Assembly (NCBI RefSeq): GCF_016803135.1
Contig: NZ_JAEVFE010000001.1
Coordinates: 372,001-436,000 of the forward strand
Length of the DNA stretch: 64,000 bases
From: Altererythrobacter sp. C41
GTDB lineage: Bacteria > Pseudomonadota > Alphaproteobacteria > Sphingomonadales > Sphingomonadaceae
Reading direction: 5' to 3'
Positions 42,054 through 50,184 of this stretch are shown here, piece by piece. Positions within the stretch are counted from its first letter, which is position 1. Each line of letters starts with the position of its first letter. The notes beneath the pieces were generated by a model that saw nothing but the letters and a program-made list of their open reading frames with translations, was not told where the DNA came from and did not search any database. Both the position numbers and the translations under genes were made by a program.

Positions 42054-43106
42054 ATGACCGAAGAGATCATCGAACCCGATCTGCCGATTATCGACCCGCA
42101 TCACCACCTGTGGGACCTGCGCCCCCTCCTGCCCGCATTCCCCGAACCGCGGCACGCATTCCTGGAAGCGATCGCGGGCGCGGCCCACTACACGTTCGAC
42201 CAACTCCAGGCGGATACGCAGAGCGGCCATAACGTCGTCGCCACCGTGTTCATGGAATGCGGCGCATTCTACGACGTGAGCCGCAGCGACGCGCTCAAGC
42301 CGGTCGGCGAAGTCGAGTTCGTCAATGGCGTCGCCGCGCAGGGGGCAAGCGGTCTTTATGGCACCTACCGCCCCTGTGCGGCGATCGTCGGCCATGCGGA
42401 CCTCAGGCTGGGTGCGGCGGCGGGCGAAGTGCTCGACGCCCTGCAGGCCGCGTCGCCCCGCTTCGTCGGCATCCGTCATCAGGGCGCGTGGGACGCCGAT
42501 GCGGACGTGCTCGGCCCGCCCTTCCACGCGCCCGAAGGCCTCTATCGCGACGCAGCCTTTCGCGAAGGGTTCGCCGAGCTCGGCACGCGGGGGCTGACCT
42601 TCGACGCCTGGGTGCTCGAGCCGCAGCTTGGCGACGTGCTTCATCTCGCCCGCGCCTTTCCCGATCAGTCGATCGTGCTCGACCATTGCGGCACGCCGCT
42701 CAACATCGCCTGCTATCGCGGCACGCTCGGGGAGCATTTCGAGCGTTGGCGCGCAAGCATGTGGGCGATCGCGGAATGCCCGAACGTCACCGTCAAGCTC
42801 GGCGGCCTCGCGATGGCCTTCTGCGGCATGCCCGAGGACGGCCCCGCCAAGGGCCGCGGCTCCGAGGAGCTCGCCGCGCTCTGGAAGCCGTACATCGACA
42901 CTTGCATCGAAGCGTTCGGCGCCGCCCGGGCGATGTTCGAGAGCAACTATCCGGTGGACCGCTGGGGCGCCAGCTACCCTGTGCTGTGGAACGCCTTCAA
43001 GCGGCTCACCGCCGGGGCGAGCGAGGACGAGAAGCGCGACCTCTTCGCCGGCACTGCGGCGCGCATCTACGGTATCGAGCACGTCCTCAGGGTGACCCTT
43101 CCGTAA
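42054..43106 (+). CDS. amidohydrolase family (PF04909-type) protein
   Basis: A 350-residue metal-dependent hydrolase of the amidohydrolase-2 type. The metal motif DPHHHLWDL lies near residue 14. The His in GIRHQG, the VLDHCGTP motif and the C-terminal ESNYPVDRWG (catalytic Asp region) follow. Such proteins include lactonases and decarboxylases; the substrate is not known. It begins 50 bp after leuA. Confidence 0.85.
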   Translation: MTEEIIEPDLPIIDPHHHLWDLRPLLPAFPEPRHAFLEAIAGAAHYTFDQLQADTQSGHNVVATVFMECGAFYDVSRSDALKPVGEVEFVNGVAAQGASGLYGTYRPCAAIVGHADLRLGAAAGEVLDALQAASPRFVGIRHQGAWDADADVLGPPFHAPEGLYRDAAFREGFAELGTRGLTFDAWVLEPQLGDVLHLARAFPDQSIVLDHCGTPLNIACYRGTLGEHFERWRASMWAIAECPNVTVKLGGLAMAFCGMPEDGPAKGRGSEELAALWKPYIDTCIEAFGAARAMFESNYPVDRWGASYPVLWNAFKRLTAGASEDEKRDLFAGTAARIYGIEHVLRVTLP

Positions 43107-43177
43107 CGGCAATCTCGACAAGGCCGCGCCGCCCCGATAGCCCGCACAATAAGTTGCAATCGACAACGGAGACCTGG

Positions 43178-44149
43178 ATGCCCCTTCCCGCCCCTTTGGA
43201 CCGCCTGCGCCTGCCCGTGATCGGATCGCCGCTGTTCATCGTATCCGGCCCCGAACTGGTGATCGCGCAGTGCAAGGCAGGGATCGTCGGCTCCTTCCCC
43301 GCGCTCAATGCCCGGCCTTCGGGCGTGCTCGACGAATGGCTGCACCGGATCACCGAGGAACTGGCGGCGCACAACCGCGACAATCCCGATCGGCCGGCGG
43401 CGCCCTTCGCCGTAAATCAGATCGTCCACAAGTCGAACGACCGGCTCGAGGAGGACATGCAGGTCTGCGCCAAGTGGCAGGTGCCGCTGGTCATCACCTC
43501 GCTCGGCGCGCGGGAGGAGATCTTCGCCGCGGTGCGCGGCTGGGGCGGGATCACACTGCACGATGTGATCAACGACCGCTTTGCGCGGAAAGCGATTGAG
43601 AAGGGCGCCGACGGCCTGATCCCGGTTGCGGCCGGCGCCGGCGGGCACGCGGGCGTGCAGTCGCCGTTCGCGCTGATGCAGGAAATCCGCCAGTGGTTCG
43701 ACGGGCTGGTCGCCCTTTCCGGCTCTATCGCGCACGGCCGCTCGGTGCTCGCCGCGCAGGCGATGGGCGCCGACTTCGCCTATATCGGCTCACCCTGGAT
43801 CGCGACGAAGGAAGCGAACGCCGACGAGCACTACAAGCAGGGCATCGTCGAGAGCCGCGCGGCGGACATCGTCTACACCAACCTCTTCACCGGCGTTCAC
43901 GGCAACTATCTGCGCGGCTCGATCGTCGCCGCGGGGCTCGATCCCGAGAACCTGCCGGTGAGCGATCCGAGCAAGATGAACTTCGGTTCCGGCGGCAACA
44001 CCAAGGCCAAGGCGTGGAAGGACATCTGGGGCTCGGGCCAGGGCGTTGGCATGGTCGATGCCGTCGAAAGCGTGGCGGACCGCGTCGAGCGGCTCGAGCG
44101 CGAGTATCAGGCGGCGCGCGAAGAACTGGCTGCCAAGATCATCGGCTGA
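43178..44149 (+). CDS. nitronate monooxygenase (2-nitropropane dioxygenase) family
   Basis: A 323-residue FMN TIM-barrel enzyme oxidising alkyl nitronates or related compounds. It starts LRLPVIGSPLFIVSGPELVIAQC; AGGHAGVQSPFALMQE carries the putative catalytic His, and AAQAMGADFAYIGSPWIATKE the phosphate site. The start is the ATG 71 bp after the amidohydrolase stop. Its 3' end overlaps the convergent AHH-type gene by 43 bp. Confidence 0.88.
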   Translation: MPLPAPLDRLRLPVIGSPLFIVSGPELVIAQCKAGIVGSFPALNARPSGVLDEWLHRITEELAAHNRDNPDRPAAPFAVNQIVHKSNDRLEEDMQVCAKWQVPLVITSLGAREEIFAAVRGWGGITLHDVINDRFARKAIEKGADGLIPVAAGAGGHAGVQSPFALMQEIRQWFDGLVALSGSIAHGRSVLAAQAMGADFAYIGSPWIATKEANADEHYKQGIVESRAADIVYTNLFTGVHGNYLRGSIVAAGLDPENLPVSDPSKMNFGSGGNTKAKAWKDIWGSGQGVGMVDAVESVADRVERLEREYQAAREELAAKIIG

Positions 44150-44673
44150 GTCGCCGGCCAGAGAGCGTCGGCCAGCGCATCCATCTCGGTAAAGTCGAAC
44201 CCGTGTCCGATCGGATCGCGGCGATTGAGGACGAGCCTCCGGCGCGTGTCGAGCAATCGCCGCCGCAATCCGCGCTGGAGGAGCGCAAGCCGCATCAGCG
44301 CTTCCGCCACGGCGCCTTCCGGATTGCGCGGTCGCGCTGCCGCCCACCCGCGTTCGATCTGCCCGACCCGCTCGGCCACGAGCTCGCTGTAGGTCCGATG
44401 CGGCCCCCGGTGAAGCGGCAGGCCCGTGCGCAGCGCCGCGCGCTCGCGGGCCGGAAGCAGCATGCCGTTGCGCCGGAAATCCTCGAGCCCCATCCGTGCG
44501 ACCCCGAGTTCCGCAAACATCCGCTCGAAGCACCGCATCGTGCGTAACTGACGCGGCAGCAAGTGATGCCGCTGGAGGCCCGGATCGTGCCCCGGACGAT
44601 CCCGATGGTTGACCGCTGCGAACGGAATGCTGCGGCGGATAGCGCCGAAACCGGTCAGCCCGCGATCAGCCAC
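44107..44673 (-). CDS. AHH-type (HNH/endo VII superfamily) nuclease-fold protein
   Basis: A 188-residue basic protein. HHLLPRQL near residue 36 and the later FRRNGMLLPARE and LPLHRGPHRTYSEL segments resemble AHH nuclease-fold proteins, as remembered; the conserved His residues would form the metal site. No toxin-like secretion or immunity context is evident. The GTG start overlaps the previous stop by 8 bp. The 3' end overlaps nitronate monooxygenase by 43 bp, so one of the ends may be conserved in an unusual way. Confidence 0.6.
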   Translation of the reverse strand: MADRGLTGFGAIRRSIPFAAVNHRDRPGHDPGLQRHHLLPRQLRTMRCFERMFAELGVARMGLEDFRRNGMLLPARERAALRTGLPLHRGPHRTYSELVAERVGQIERGWAAARPRNPEGAVAEALMRLALLQRGLRRRLLDTRRRLVLNRRDPIGHGFDFTEMDALADALWPATQPMILAASSSRAA

Positions 44674-45382
44674 GCTCGACCCTGAGGAACCGCCCGTTCC
44701 CCGAAGGTCGGAGCGTCACGCGCGCACCGTCCGGCCCGGTGAGCGACAGGGTATCCGCGACCCTGCCGCCCCCGACAAGTTCGTTCACCAGTCTCAAGCC
44801 GAGCCGTACCGCTGCCGCCGAGTCGGGAAACTCTGCGTTATCGAAATGGAGCTCCTGCCCGATGAAGAACGCCAGCCCCTCCGACTGGATGGCGCCGCCT
44901 AGCATTTGCCGGAACGCACAGAGGCCGAGCGCCGGAAATGGCCCGCCCGCCAACCAGGCTTCCACCATCGACAGATAGAAGTCGCGCCCGACCAGCGCTC
45001 GCGCGGGCGTCCAGGCAACCGCCAGTGCCTCCGGCAACCGGCGCACGAGCTCCGCCCCGAGCGCCGCCTGCGCGCGCACCACGGGAACCGTCGCGCGCCC
45101 TCCCGCGAGGTGGGGCCCAGGGAGGAGGCAAAGCCCCTCCCCCAGCGTCTCGCCGAAGTCGGGTGGAACCTCGTAGCGGTTGCGCAGATCCGTCGCCGCG
45201 TAACCGGCGCCGGGCGCAAGCCCGCTAAGGTCGAAGGTCATCCCGTCGATCAGCAGTTCAAGCCACTGACTGCCCGCCGGCCCGCCGGGCTCCGCCCCGC
45301 TATGGCTGATCGCAACTCTTCCGGCGGCCTCGATGGCCCGCCGGACTGCGACCGCGTCGGGGCGGGCCCCCGACCGGAACAT
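44666..45382 (-). CDS. uncharacterised protein with upstream coding-like extension
   Basis: From the first ATG (45382) the protein has 238 residues, is rich in Gly, Ala and Leu, and contains LAPGAGYAATDLRNRY, LPGPHLAGGRATVPVVRA and SEGLAFFIGQEL. It may be a DUF4261-like protein, but this is not certain. The same frame stays open and coding-like for about 50 codons upstream, to the stop of the flavodoxin-like gene, with no ATG, GTG or TTG. The true N-terminus is thus doubtful. Function unknown. Confidence 0.6.
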   Translation of the reverse strand: MFRSGARPDAVAVRRAIEAAGRVAISHSGAEPGGPAGSQWLELLIDGMTFDLSGLAPGAGYAATDLRNRYEVPPDFGETLGEGLCLLPGPHLAGGRATVPVVRAQAALGAELVRRLPEALAVAWTPARALVGRDFYLSMVEAWLAGGPFPALGLCAFRQMLGGAIQSEGLAFFIGQELHFDNAEFPDSAAAVRLGLRLVNELVGGGRVADTLSLTGPDGARVTLRPSGNGRFLRVERG

Positions 45383-45544
45383 GAGTAACAGCCCCGGCGG
45401 CGCTTCGTGCGCGGCAATGTCGGACCTGATCGTGATCGGTGCGCCCCCCCGGTAATGCTCCGAAATCCTGACGCGAAAGGCATCATAGGTCGAGTCGGGA
45501 GGGGCGAGAGATGCGTCCGTTTTCGAGAGATTTGCGGTGGCCCG

Positions 45545-46036
45545 CTAGAACACCCCCAGAGCGAGCCCTTCGGCCAAGGCAGCGCCGAGCTCGCGGCACC
45601 GCGACAGGCGTTCGGCCGAAACGGTCTTCTCAGCCATGATCGCCTCCGGCGTCTGCGCATCGAAGCAGAGGATCACCGGATCGGCCACCCGGCGCAGTCG
45701 CCATCCGGTAGCGATGCGGTCGATCTGGCGCTGTGCGCCTTCCCCGTCCGAACCTGCCGCGATCAGCGTCGCGTAAGGCCGCCCCTCGATCCGGCCGAGG
45801 ACGGGATAGTAGCAGCGATCGAACATCTCCTTCATCTCTCCGCTCATGCTCGCGAGGTTCTCGGGGCACACGAAAAGATAGGCGGAGGCAGCAAGGATGT
45901 CCTCCGGCATAACCTCACCCGCACGCAGGAGCCGCGCCGCTTCCCCCGCCCCTTCGGCACCGGCGCGGGCCATCGCCCGGCTCGCCCCGGTGCGGCTGTG
46001 CCAGGCGATCAGCAGGCGCTTTCCATCTTCGCTCAT
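45545..46036 (-). CDS. flavodoxin-like / FMN-reductase-fold protein
   Basis: A 163-residue flavodoxin-fold protein. The phosphate loop AWHSRTGASRAMA lies near the N-terminus, the second flavin loop is FVCPENLASMSGEMKEMFDRCY, and the third is LIAAGSDGEGA. It is likely an NAD(P)H-dependent FMN reductase or an oxidoreductase of unknown partner. It is divergent from recJ by 70 bp and upstream of the uncharacterised and AHH-type genes, with which it may form an operon. Confidence 0.75.
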   Translation of the reverse strand: MSEDGKRLLIAWHSRTGASRAMARAGAEGAGEAARLLRAGEVMPEDILAASAYLFVCPENLASMSGEMKEMFDRCYYPVLGRIEGRPYATLIAAGSDGEGAQRQIDRIATGWRLRRVADPVILCFDAQTPEAIMAEKTVSAERLSRCRELGAALAEGLALGVF

Positions 46037-46106
46037 GCCGGGACCATCGCGGATAGCTGTCGATTGTCAAACGGCACGCTTTGCGCGAGCAGCAGCGCTG
46101 CGGTAG

Positions 46107-47903
46107 ATGCCGCCCATGGGGTCGCAATCGCTTTCCTGCGTGTTCGGCATCGAACGTTCGCTCTCTGGCAAGGCCTGGCGCTGGCGCGGAGGGAACATGG
46201 CGCTGGCAAACGGCGCCGCCTCGCTCGAGGACGATATCGTCGCACAGCTTCTGCTGTCGCGCGGCGTCGCCCGGGAGGAGCTGGACCGGCACCGGACGCC
46301 TACTCTGCGGGAGTTCCTTCCCGATCCATCTGCCTTCCGCGACATGGATGCGGCCGCAGAACGCATCGCCCAGGCGGTGCTCGGCGGCGAAACGATCACG
46401 ATCTACGGCGACTACGACGTGGACGGCGCGACCAGTTCAGCACTGCTGATCCGCCTGCTGCGCATGCTCGGGCATGACGCCGGGCACTATATTCCCGACC
46501 GCTTGCTCGAGGGCTATGGGCCCAGCGGGGAGGCATTGGTCAGGCTGGCGGAGGGAGGGTCGAGTCTGATCGTCACGGTCGATTGCGGGGCGATGGCGCA
46601 CGAGGCGCTGAGCATGGCGCACGACGCGGGCGTCGACGTGATCGTGGTCGACCACCACAAATGCGCCACCGAGCTTCCCAGGGCCGCGGCGCTGGTCAAT
46701 CCGAACCGGCTCGACGAAAGCGATCTGGGCGCGCGGCACGGTCATCTGGCAGCGGTGGGCGTCGCGTTCCTGCTGGCGATCGCCGTGGTGCGCACCTTGC
46801 GCGAGCGCGGGTATTTCGCGGCGCGGCCGGAACCCGATCTGCGCGCCCTGCTCGATCTGGTCGCGCTCGGCACCGTGGCCGACGTCGCGGCCCTGCACGG
46901 CCTCAACCGGGCTTTCGTGGCGCAAGGCCTGAAGGTCATGGCGAAGCGTCAGAACGTCGGCATGTCCGCTCTGATCGACGCGAGCCGGCTGTCGCGCGCG
47001 CCGGTGTGCAGTGATCTGGGTTTTGCGCTTGGCCCGCGGATCAATGCGGGCGGCCGGGTCGGCGAATCGACGCTCGGCGTTCGCCTGCTGACCACGGAAG
47101 ATCCCGACGAAGCGCGCGAGATCGCCGCGCAGCTTTCCGCGCTCAATGAAGAACGGCGCGCGATCGAGATGGCGGTACAGGAGGCTGCAGAGGCGCAGCT
47201 TGCCCGGCAGCACAACCGCGCGGTGCTCGTGCTCGCCGGCTCGGGCTGGCATCCCGGCGTGATCGGAATCGTCGCCGGGCGAATCAAGGAAAAGGCAGGC
47301 AGGCCGGCGATCGTGATCGCACTCGATGGAGAGACCGGCCAGGGCAAGGGCTCGGGCCGTTCGATCTCCGGCGTCGACCTTGGCGCGGCCATCATCGCGG
47401 CGCGCGAATCGGGGTTGCTGGTCGCGGGCGGCGGACACGCGATGGCGGCGGGGCTCACGCTGGATGCGGACAAACTCGATTCGCTTGCCGACTGGCTCGA
47501 TGAACGCCTTGCGGGTGCGGTGCAGCGCGCTTGTGCCGAGCAGGTCCTGTCGCTCGATCTTTCCCTCACTCCTGGCGGGCTGACGCCGGAGCTGGTGGAA
47601 ACGCTCGAGCGCGCGGGGCCATTCGGTGTGGGGTGGCCCGGACCGAAGCTCGCAGTCGGGCCGGTGCGGCTGGTCAAGGCCGATCTCGTCGGAACCGATC
47701 ACGTCCGCGTGATCGCCAGCGGCGACGACGGACGCTCGTTCAAGGCGATCGGCTTTCGCATGGCGGAAAGCGATCTCGGCCAGTCGCTGCTCCACGGCGC
47801 CAAGGGGCGGCGGCTGTGGCTGGCCGGCCGCGCGAAGATCGACGACTGGCGCGCGCGGCCGCAGGCGGAGCTCCATCTCGAGGACGCCGCCTGGGCCGAC
47901 TGA
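46107..47903 (+). CDS. recJ: single-stranded-DNA-specific exonuclease RecJ
   Basis: RecJ degrades single-stranded DNA 5' to 3' in RecF-pathway recombination and mismatch repair. The 598-residue protein has the DHH catalytic domain with DYDVDG at 102-107 and DHH at 182-184, the DHHA1 domain ending SGRSISGVDL and GGGHAMAAG, and a C-terminal OB fold. The start is the first ATG; an ATG three codons later is possible. It precedes the tRNA-Glu genes by 81 bp. Confidence 0.95.
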   Translation: MPPMGSQSLSCVFGIERSLSGKAWRWRGGNMALANGAASLEDDIVAQLLLSRGVAREELDRHRTPTLREFLPDPSAFRDMDAAAERIAQAVLGGETITIYGDYDVDGATSSALLIRLLRMLGHDAGHYIPDRLLEGYGPSGEALVRLAEGGSSLIVTVDCGAMAHEALSMAHDAGVDVIVVDHHKCATELPRAAALVNPNRLDESDLGARHGHLAAVGVAFLLAIAVVRTLRERGYFAARPEPDLRALLDLVALGTVADVAALHGLNRAFVAQGLKVMAKRQNVGMSALIDASRLSRAPVCSDLGFALGPRINAGGRVGESTLGVRLLTTEDPDEAREIAAQLSALNEERRAIEMAVQEAAEAQLARQHNRAVLVLAGSGWHPGVIGIVAGRIKEKAGRPAIVIALDGETGQGKGSGRSISGVDLGAAIIAARESGLLVAGGGHAMAAGLTLDADKLDSLADWLDERLAGAVQRACAEQVLSLDLSLTPGGLTPELVETLERAGPFGVGWPGPKLAVGPVRLVKADLVGTDHVRVIASGDDGRSFKAIGFRMAESDLGQSLLHGAKGRRLWLAGRAKIDDWRARPQAELHLEDAAWAD

Positions 47904-47925
47904 CATCAACGCGTAACGCACAGGG

Positions 47926-47954
47926 TTGACCGCGCCGCGCCGCACCCCTAAGTG
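47926..47954 (+). promoter_or_regulatory. candidate tRNA-Glu promoter
   Basis: TTGACC, 17 bp, TAAGTG, ending 30 bp before the first tRNA. This spacing and position fit a sigma-70 promoter for the tRNA pair. Confidence 0.55.
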
Positions 47955-47984
47955 CGCCGCCACGCCACCGGCACCTGACGGTTC

Positions 47985-48059
47985 GGCCCCTTCGTCTAGC
48001 GGTTAGGACGCGGCCCTTTCACGGCTGAAACACGGGTTCGATTCCCGTAGGGGTCACCA
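47985..48059 (+). tRNA. tRNA-Glu(TTC)
   Basis: A 75-base cloverleaf including CCA. The acceptor GGCCCCT pairs with AGGGGTC, the anticodon arm is GGCCCTTTCACGGCT-like with TTC anticodon, and the T-arm is CACGGGTTCGATTCCCGTA. It reads GAA and GAG codons. Confidence 0.97.
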
Positions 48060-48099
48060 CCGACGAAATGTCGCCGTGGCGCGCCATTCTTCATGGTAT

Positions 48100-48174
48100 G
48101 GCCCCTTCGTCTAGCGGTCAGGACGCGGCCCTCTCACGGCTGAAACACGGGTTCGATTCCCGTAGGGGTCACCA
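48100..48174 (+). tRNA. tRNA-Glu(CTC)
   Basis: A near-identical 75-base copy 40 bp downstream of the first tRNA, including CCA. Differences seen are one D-loop base (GGTTAGG to GGTCAGG) and the anticodon, TTC to CTC. It reads GAG. Confidence 0.97.
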
Positions 48175-48304
48175 GCTCAAGCGACAGATGCCGACGCAAT
48201 CCGCGCCAGCGGGCGCACACCGGTTCCGATCGGTTGATGACAGCCGCCCGTGCGACCCCTACCGTTTCGCGCTGAGTTCTCCCCGCGCAGGGAGGGAGTC
48301 GGTT

Positions 48305-48805
48305 ATGATCTCGGTTTACACCGTCATGCTTTTCGCGGGCGCCGTTTCCGCTGCGCTCGTCGCCGGCATCTTCTATGCCTTCTCCTCCTTCGTCATGCCC
48401 GCGCTCGGCCGCGTTCCGGACGAGCAAGGCCGCGGCGCGATGAACGCGATCAACGTGGCGGTCTATACGCCGAGCTTCATGATCCTGTTCATCGGGACAG
48501 CTCTGCTGTCCGCCGTCCTCGCGGTATGGTCGCTGTTCTCGATCGAAAACCTCGCGAGCCAGCTCGTCCTTGTCGGCTCCCTGCTCTACATCGTCGGCTG
48601 CTTCGGCGTGACGATCGCCTTTAACGTGCCGCTCAACCGTCGCCTCGCGGAGGCCGACGCCGGTAGCGGCGATGCCCTATGGCGGAGATTCCTGCGCGAA
48701 TGGACGATCTGGAACACCGTCAGAACCATCGCGGCCGGCCTCGGGTCGGCACTGTTCATCCTCGCGCTGGTGCTCGGCTACGGCCGGGCAACCGCGATCA
48801 TGTGA
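48305..48805 (+). CDS. DUF1772 (anthrone oxygenase-like) membrane protein
   Basis: A 166-residue membrane protein with four helices. It starts MISVYTVMLFAGAVSAALVAG and contains FYAFSSFVMPALGR, AMNAINVAVYTPSFM and NVPLNRRLAE, the pattern of DUF1772 proteins. The family includes anthrone oxygenases, but such an activity is not implied here. The start is the ATG with a GGAG-like upstream sequence; the frame is open back into the second tRNA but is not real there. Confidence 0.82.
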   Translation: MISVYTVMLFAGAVSAALVAGIFYAFSSFVMPALGRVPDEQGRGAMNAINVAVYTPSFMILFIGTALLSAVLAVWSLFSIENLASQLVLVGSLLYIVGCFGVTIAFNVPLNRRLAEADAGSGDALWRRFLREWTIWNTVRTIAAGLGSALFILALVLGYGRATAIM

Positions 48806-48816
48806 AAGGGACGGCA

Positions 48817-48879
48817 ATGTTCCAACTACCACCCGGACATTGGCGCAATTTTCTAGCCGGAGCGGTTTCCCGCGGCTAA
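48817..48879 (+). CDS. possible 20-residue small ORF before phoR
   Basis: A 20-codon ORF beginning MFQLPPGHWRNF, with an AAGGGACGGCA ribosome-binding site, between the DUF1772 gene and phoR. Nothing recognisable; it could be chance or a leader. Confidence 0.25.
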   Translation: MFQLPPGHWRNFLAGAVSRG

Positions 48880-48892
48880 GGCCCCGCGCGCT

Positions 48893-50089
48893 ATGGAGCA
48901 GGATCGCACCTACCCCGTCGCCGCGCTCGTGCTGGCCGTGATCACGGCGGTAGGTATGGCAATCGCCGGAGCGCCCCTGTGGCTCGCGCTGGCGGTGCTT
49001 CTCGTCTGGGCCGGCTCGCTCTGGCTCGCAGTCGCATCTCCTCCACCACCCATCGAATCGGCGACCAACGGTTCGTTCAATCGCGACGACATGGGCCAGT
49101 TCATCGAACATGCCGGGACGCCGCTCCTGGTGACCGAGAACCGCCGGATCTCGATCGCCAACCGCTCCGCCCGCAATCTCCTCGGCGCGCATATCCTGGG
49201 GCAGGACATCCGGGTCGCCTTCCGCCATCCCGAGGCCGTCGCCCTGCTCGAGCGGGACGCGAGCGGGCAGGCGACCGTGCAGGGGCTCGTCCGCCGGCGC
49301 GACATCTGGATCCTCAACTATCAGCGGCTCGGCGAGGAGCTCGGCGTGATCGAGCTGCTCAACCAGACGGCGGAAGCCGACATCAGCCGCGCGCACACCG
49401 ATTTCGTCGCCAACGCCAGCCACGAACTGCGGACGCCGCTTTCCTCGATCATCGGTTACGTCGAGACGCTGCGGGAGGACGCCGGCAAGGCCCCCCCCGA
49501 AACCCGGGCCAAGTTTCTCGACACCGTGCTCGGCGAAGCGCGGCGCCTGAAGAACCTCGTCGACGATCTCATGTCGCTCTCGCGCGTGGAGGCGGAGAAG
49601 CACGACCTGCCGCAGGAACATCTTCCCTTGCGCGAGCTGGTCGAAAGCGCCGCCCGCGATGCCGCCGGCGCCGAGCGGCAGGATCGCCTCGACCTCGATT
49701 GCGAAGGCGAGATCGAAATCAGGGGCGACGCGCGTCAGATCGAACAGCTCATCCGCAACCTGGTCGACAACGCGCTGAAGTACGGCGCGCCCGAGGAAAA
49801 GGTCTCCGTCACCCTGCATCGCTTGCCCGAAGGCGATGCCGAACTGACGGTCACCGATCGCGGCGAAGGCATCGCGCCCGAGCACCTCCCCCACCTGACC
49901 CGCAGGTTCTATCGCACCGATCCGGGCCGTAGCCGCGCCTCGGGCGGGACGGGGCTCGGCCTCGCCATCGTGAAACACATTGTGGAGCGACACCGCGGGC
50001 GCCTCGACATCGCCAGCAAGCTTGGCCAAGGCACGACCATCACCGTGCGCATTCCGACCGTCGCCCAGACTGCCGAGGAAGTGTCATGA
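48893..50089 (+). CDS. phoR: phosphate regulon sensor histidine kinase
   Basis: PhoR senses phosphate status through PstSCAB/PhoU and phosphorylates PhoB. The 398-residue protein has two N-terminal membrane helices (about 8-25 and 29-48), a PAS-like domain (about 65-160), the HisKA box with phospho-acceptor H177 in NASHELRTPLS, and an HATPase domain with NLVDNALKYG and GTGLGLAIVKHIVERH. It is first in the phosphate operon; a PHO box overlaps its stop. Confidence 0.93.
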   Translation: MEQDRTYPVAALVLAVITAVGMAIAGAPLWLALAVLLVWAGSLWLAVASPPPPIESATNGSFNRDDMGQFIEHAGTPLLVTENRRISIANRSARNLLGAHILGQDIRVAFRHPEAVALLERDASGQATVQGLVRRRDIWILNYQRLGEELGVIELLNQTAEADISRAHTDFVANASHELRTPLSSIIGYVETLREDAGKAPPETRAKFLDTVLGEARRLKNLVDDLMSLSRVEAEKHDLPQEHLPLRELVESAARDAAGAERQDRLDLDCEGEIEIRGDARQIEQLIRNLVDNALKYGAPEEKVSVTLHRLPEGDAELTVTDRGEGIAPEHLPHLTRRFYRTDPGRSRASGGTGLGLAIVKHIVERHRGRLDIASKLGQGTTITVRIPTVAQTAEEVS

Positions 50090-50098
50090 AATTGTCAC
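50081..50098 (+). promoter_or_regulatory. PHO box (PhoB-binding site)
   Basis: GTGTCATGAAATTGTCAC matches the PHO box (two CTGTCAT-like repeats 11 bp apart), with a third weaker half-site (GTTCAAC) following. It spans the phoR stop and lies 87 bp before pstC, so it should control pstCAB-phoU-phoB. Confidence 0.7.
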
Positions 50099-50184
50099 GA
50101 AAGTTCAACAAAGCCTCGGTGGCAAGCTCGTGGACCGCGCGCTTGCGTCCGTTCGAAGCCCTCCCGAGCTAGGTCGCAACAGGC

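Noticed and set aside
47941-48304. Prophage or island attachment site at the tRNA-Glu genes
   Set aside because: The two tRNAs are complete, no integrase is near, and the repeat is explained by tandem duplication of whole tRNA genes.
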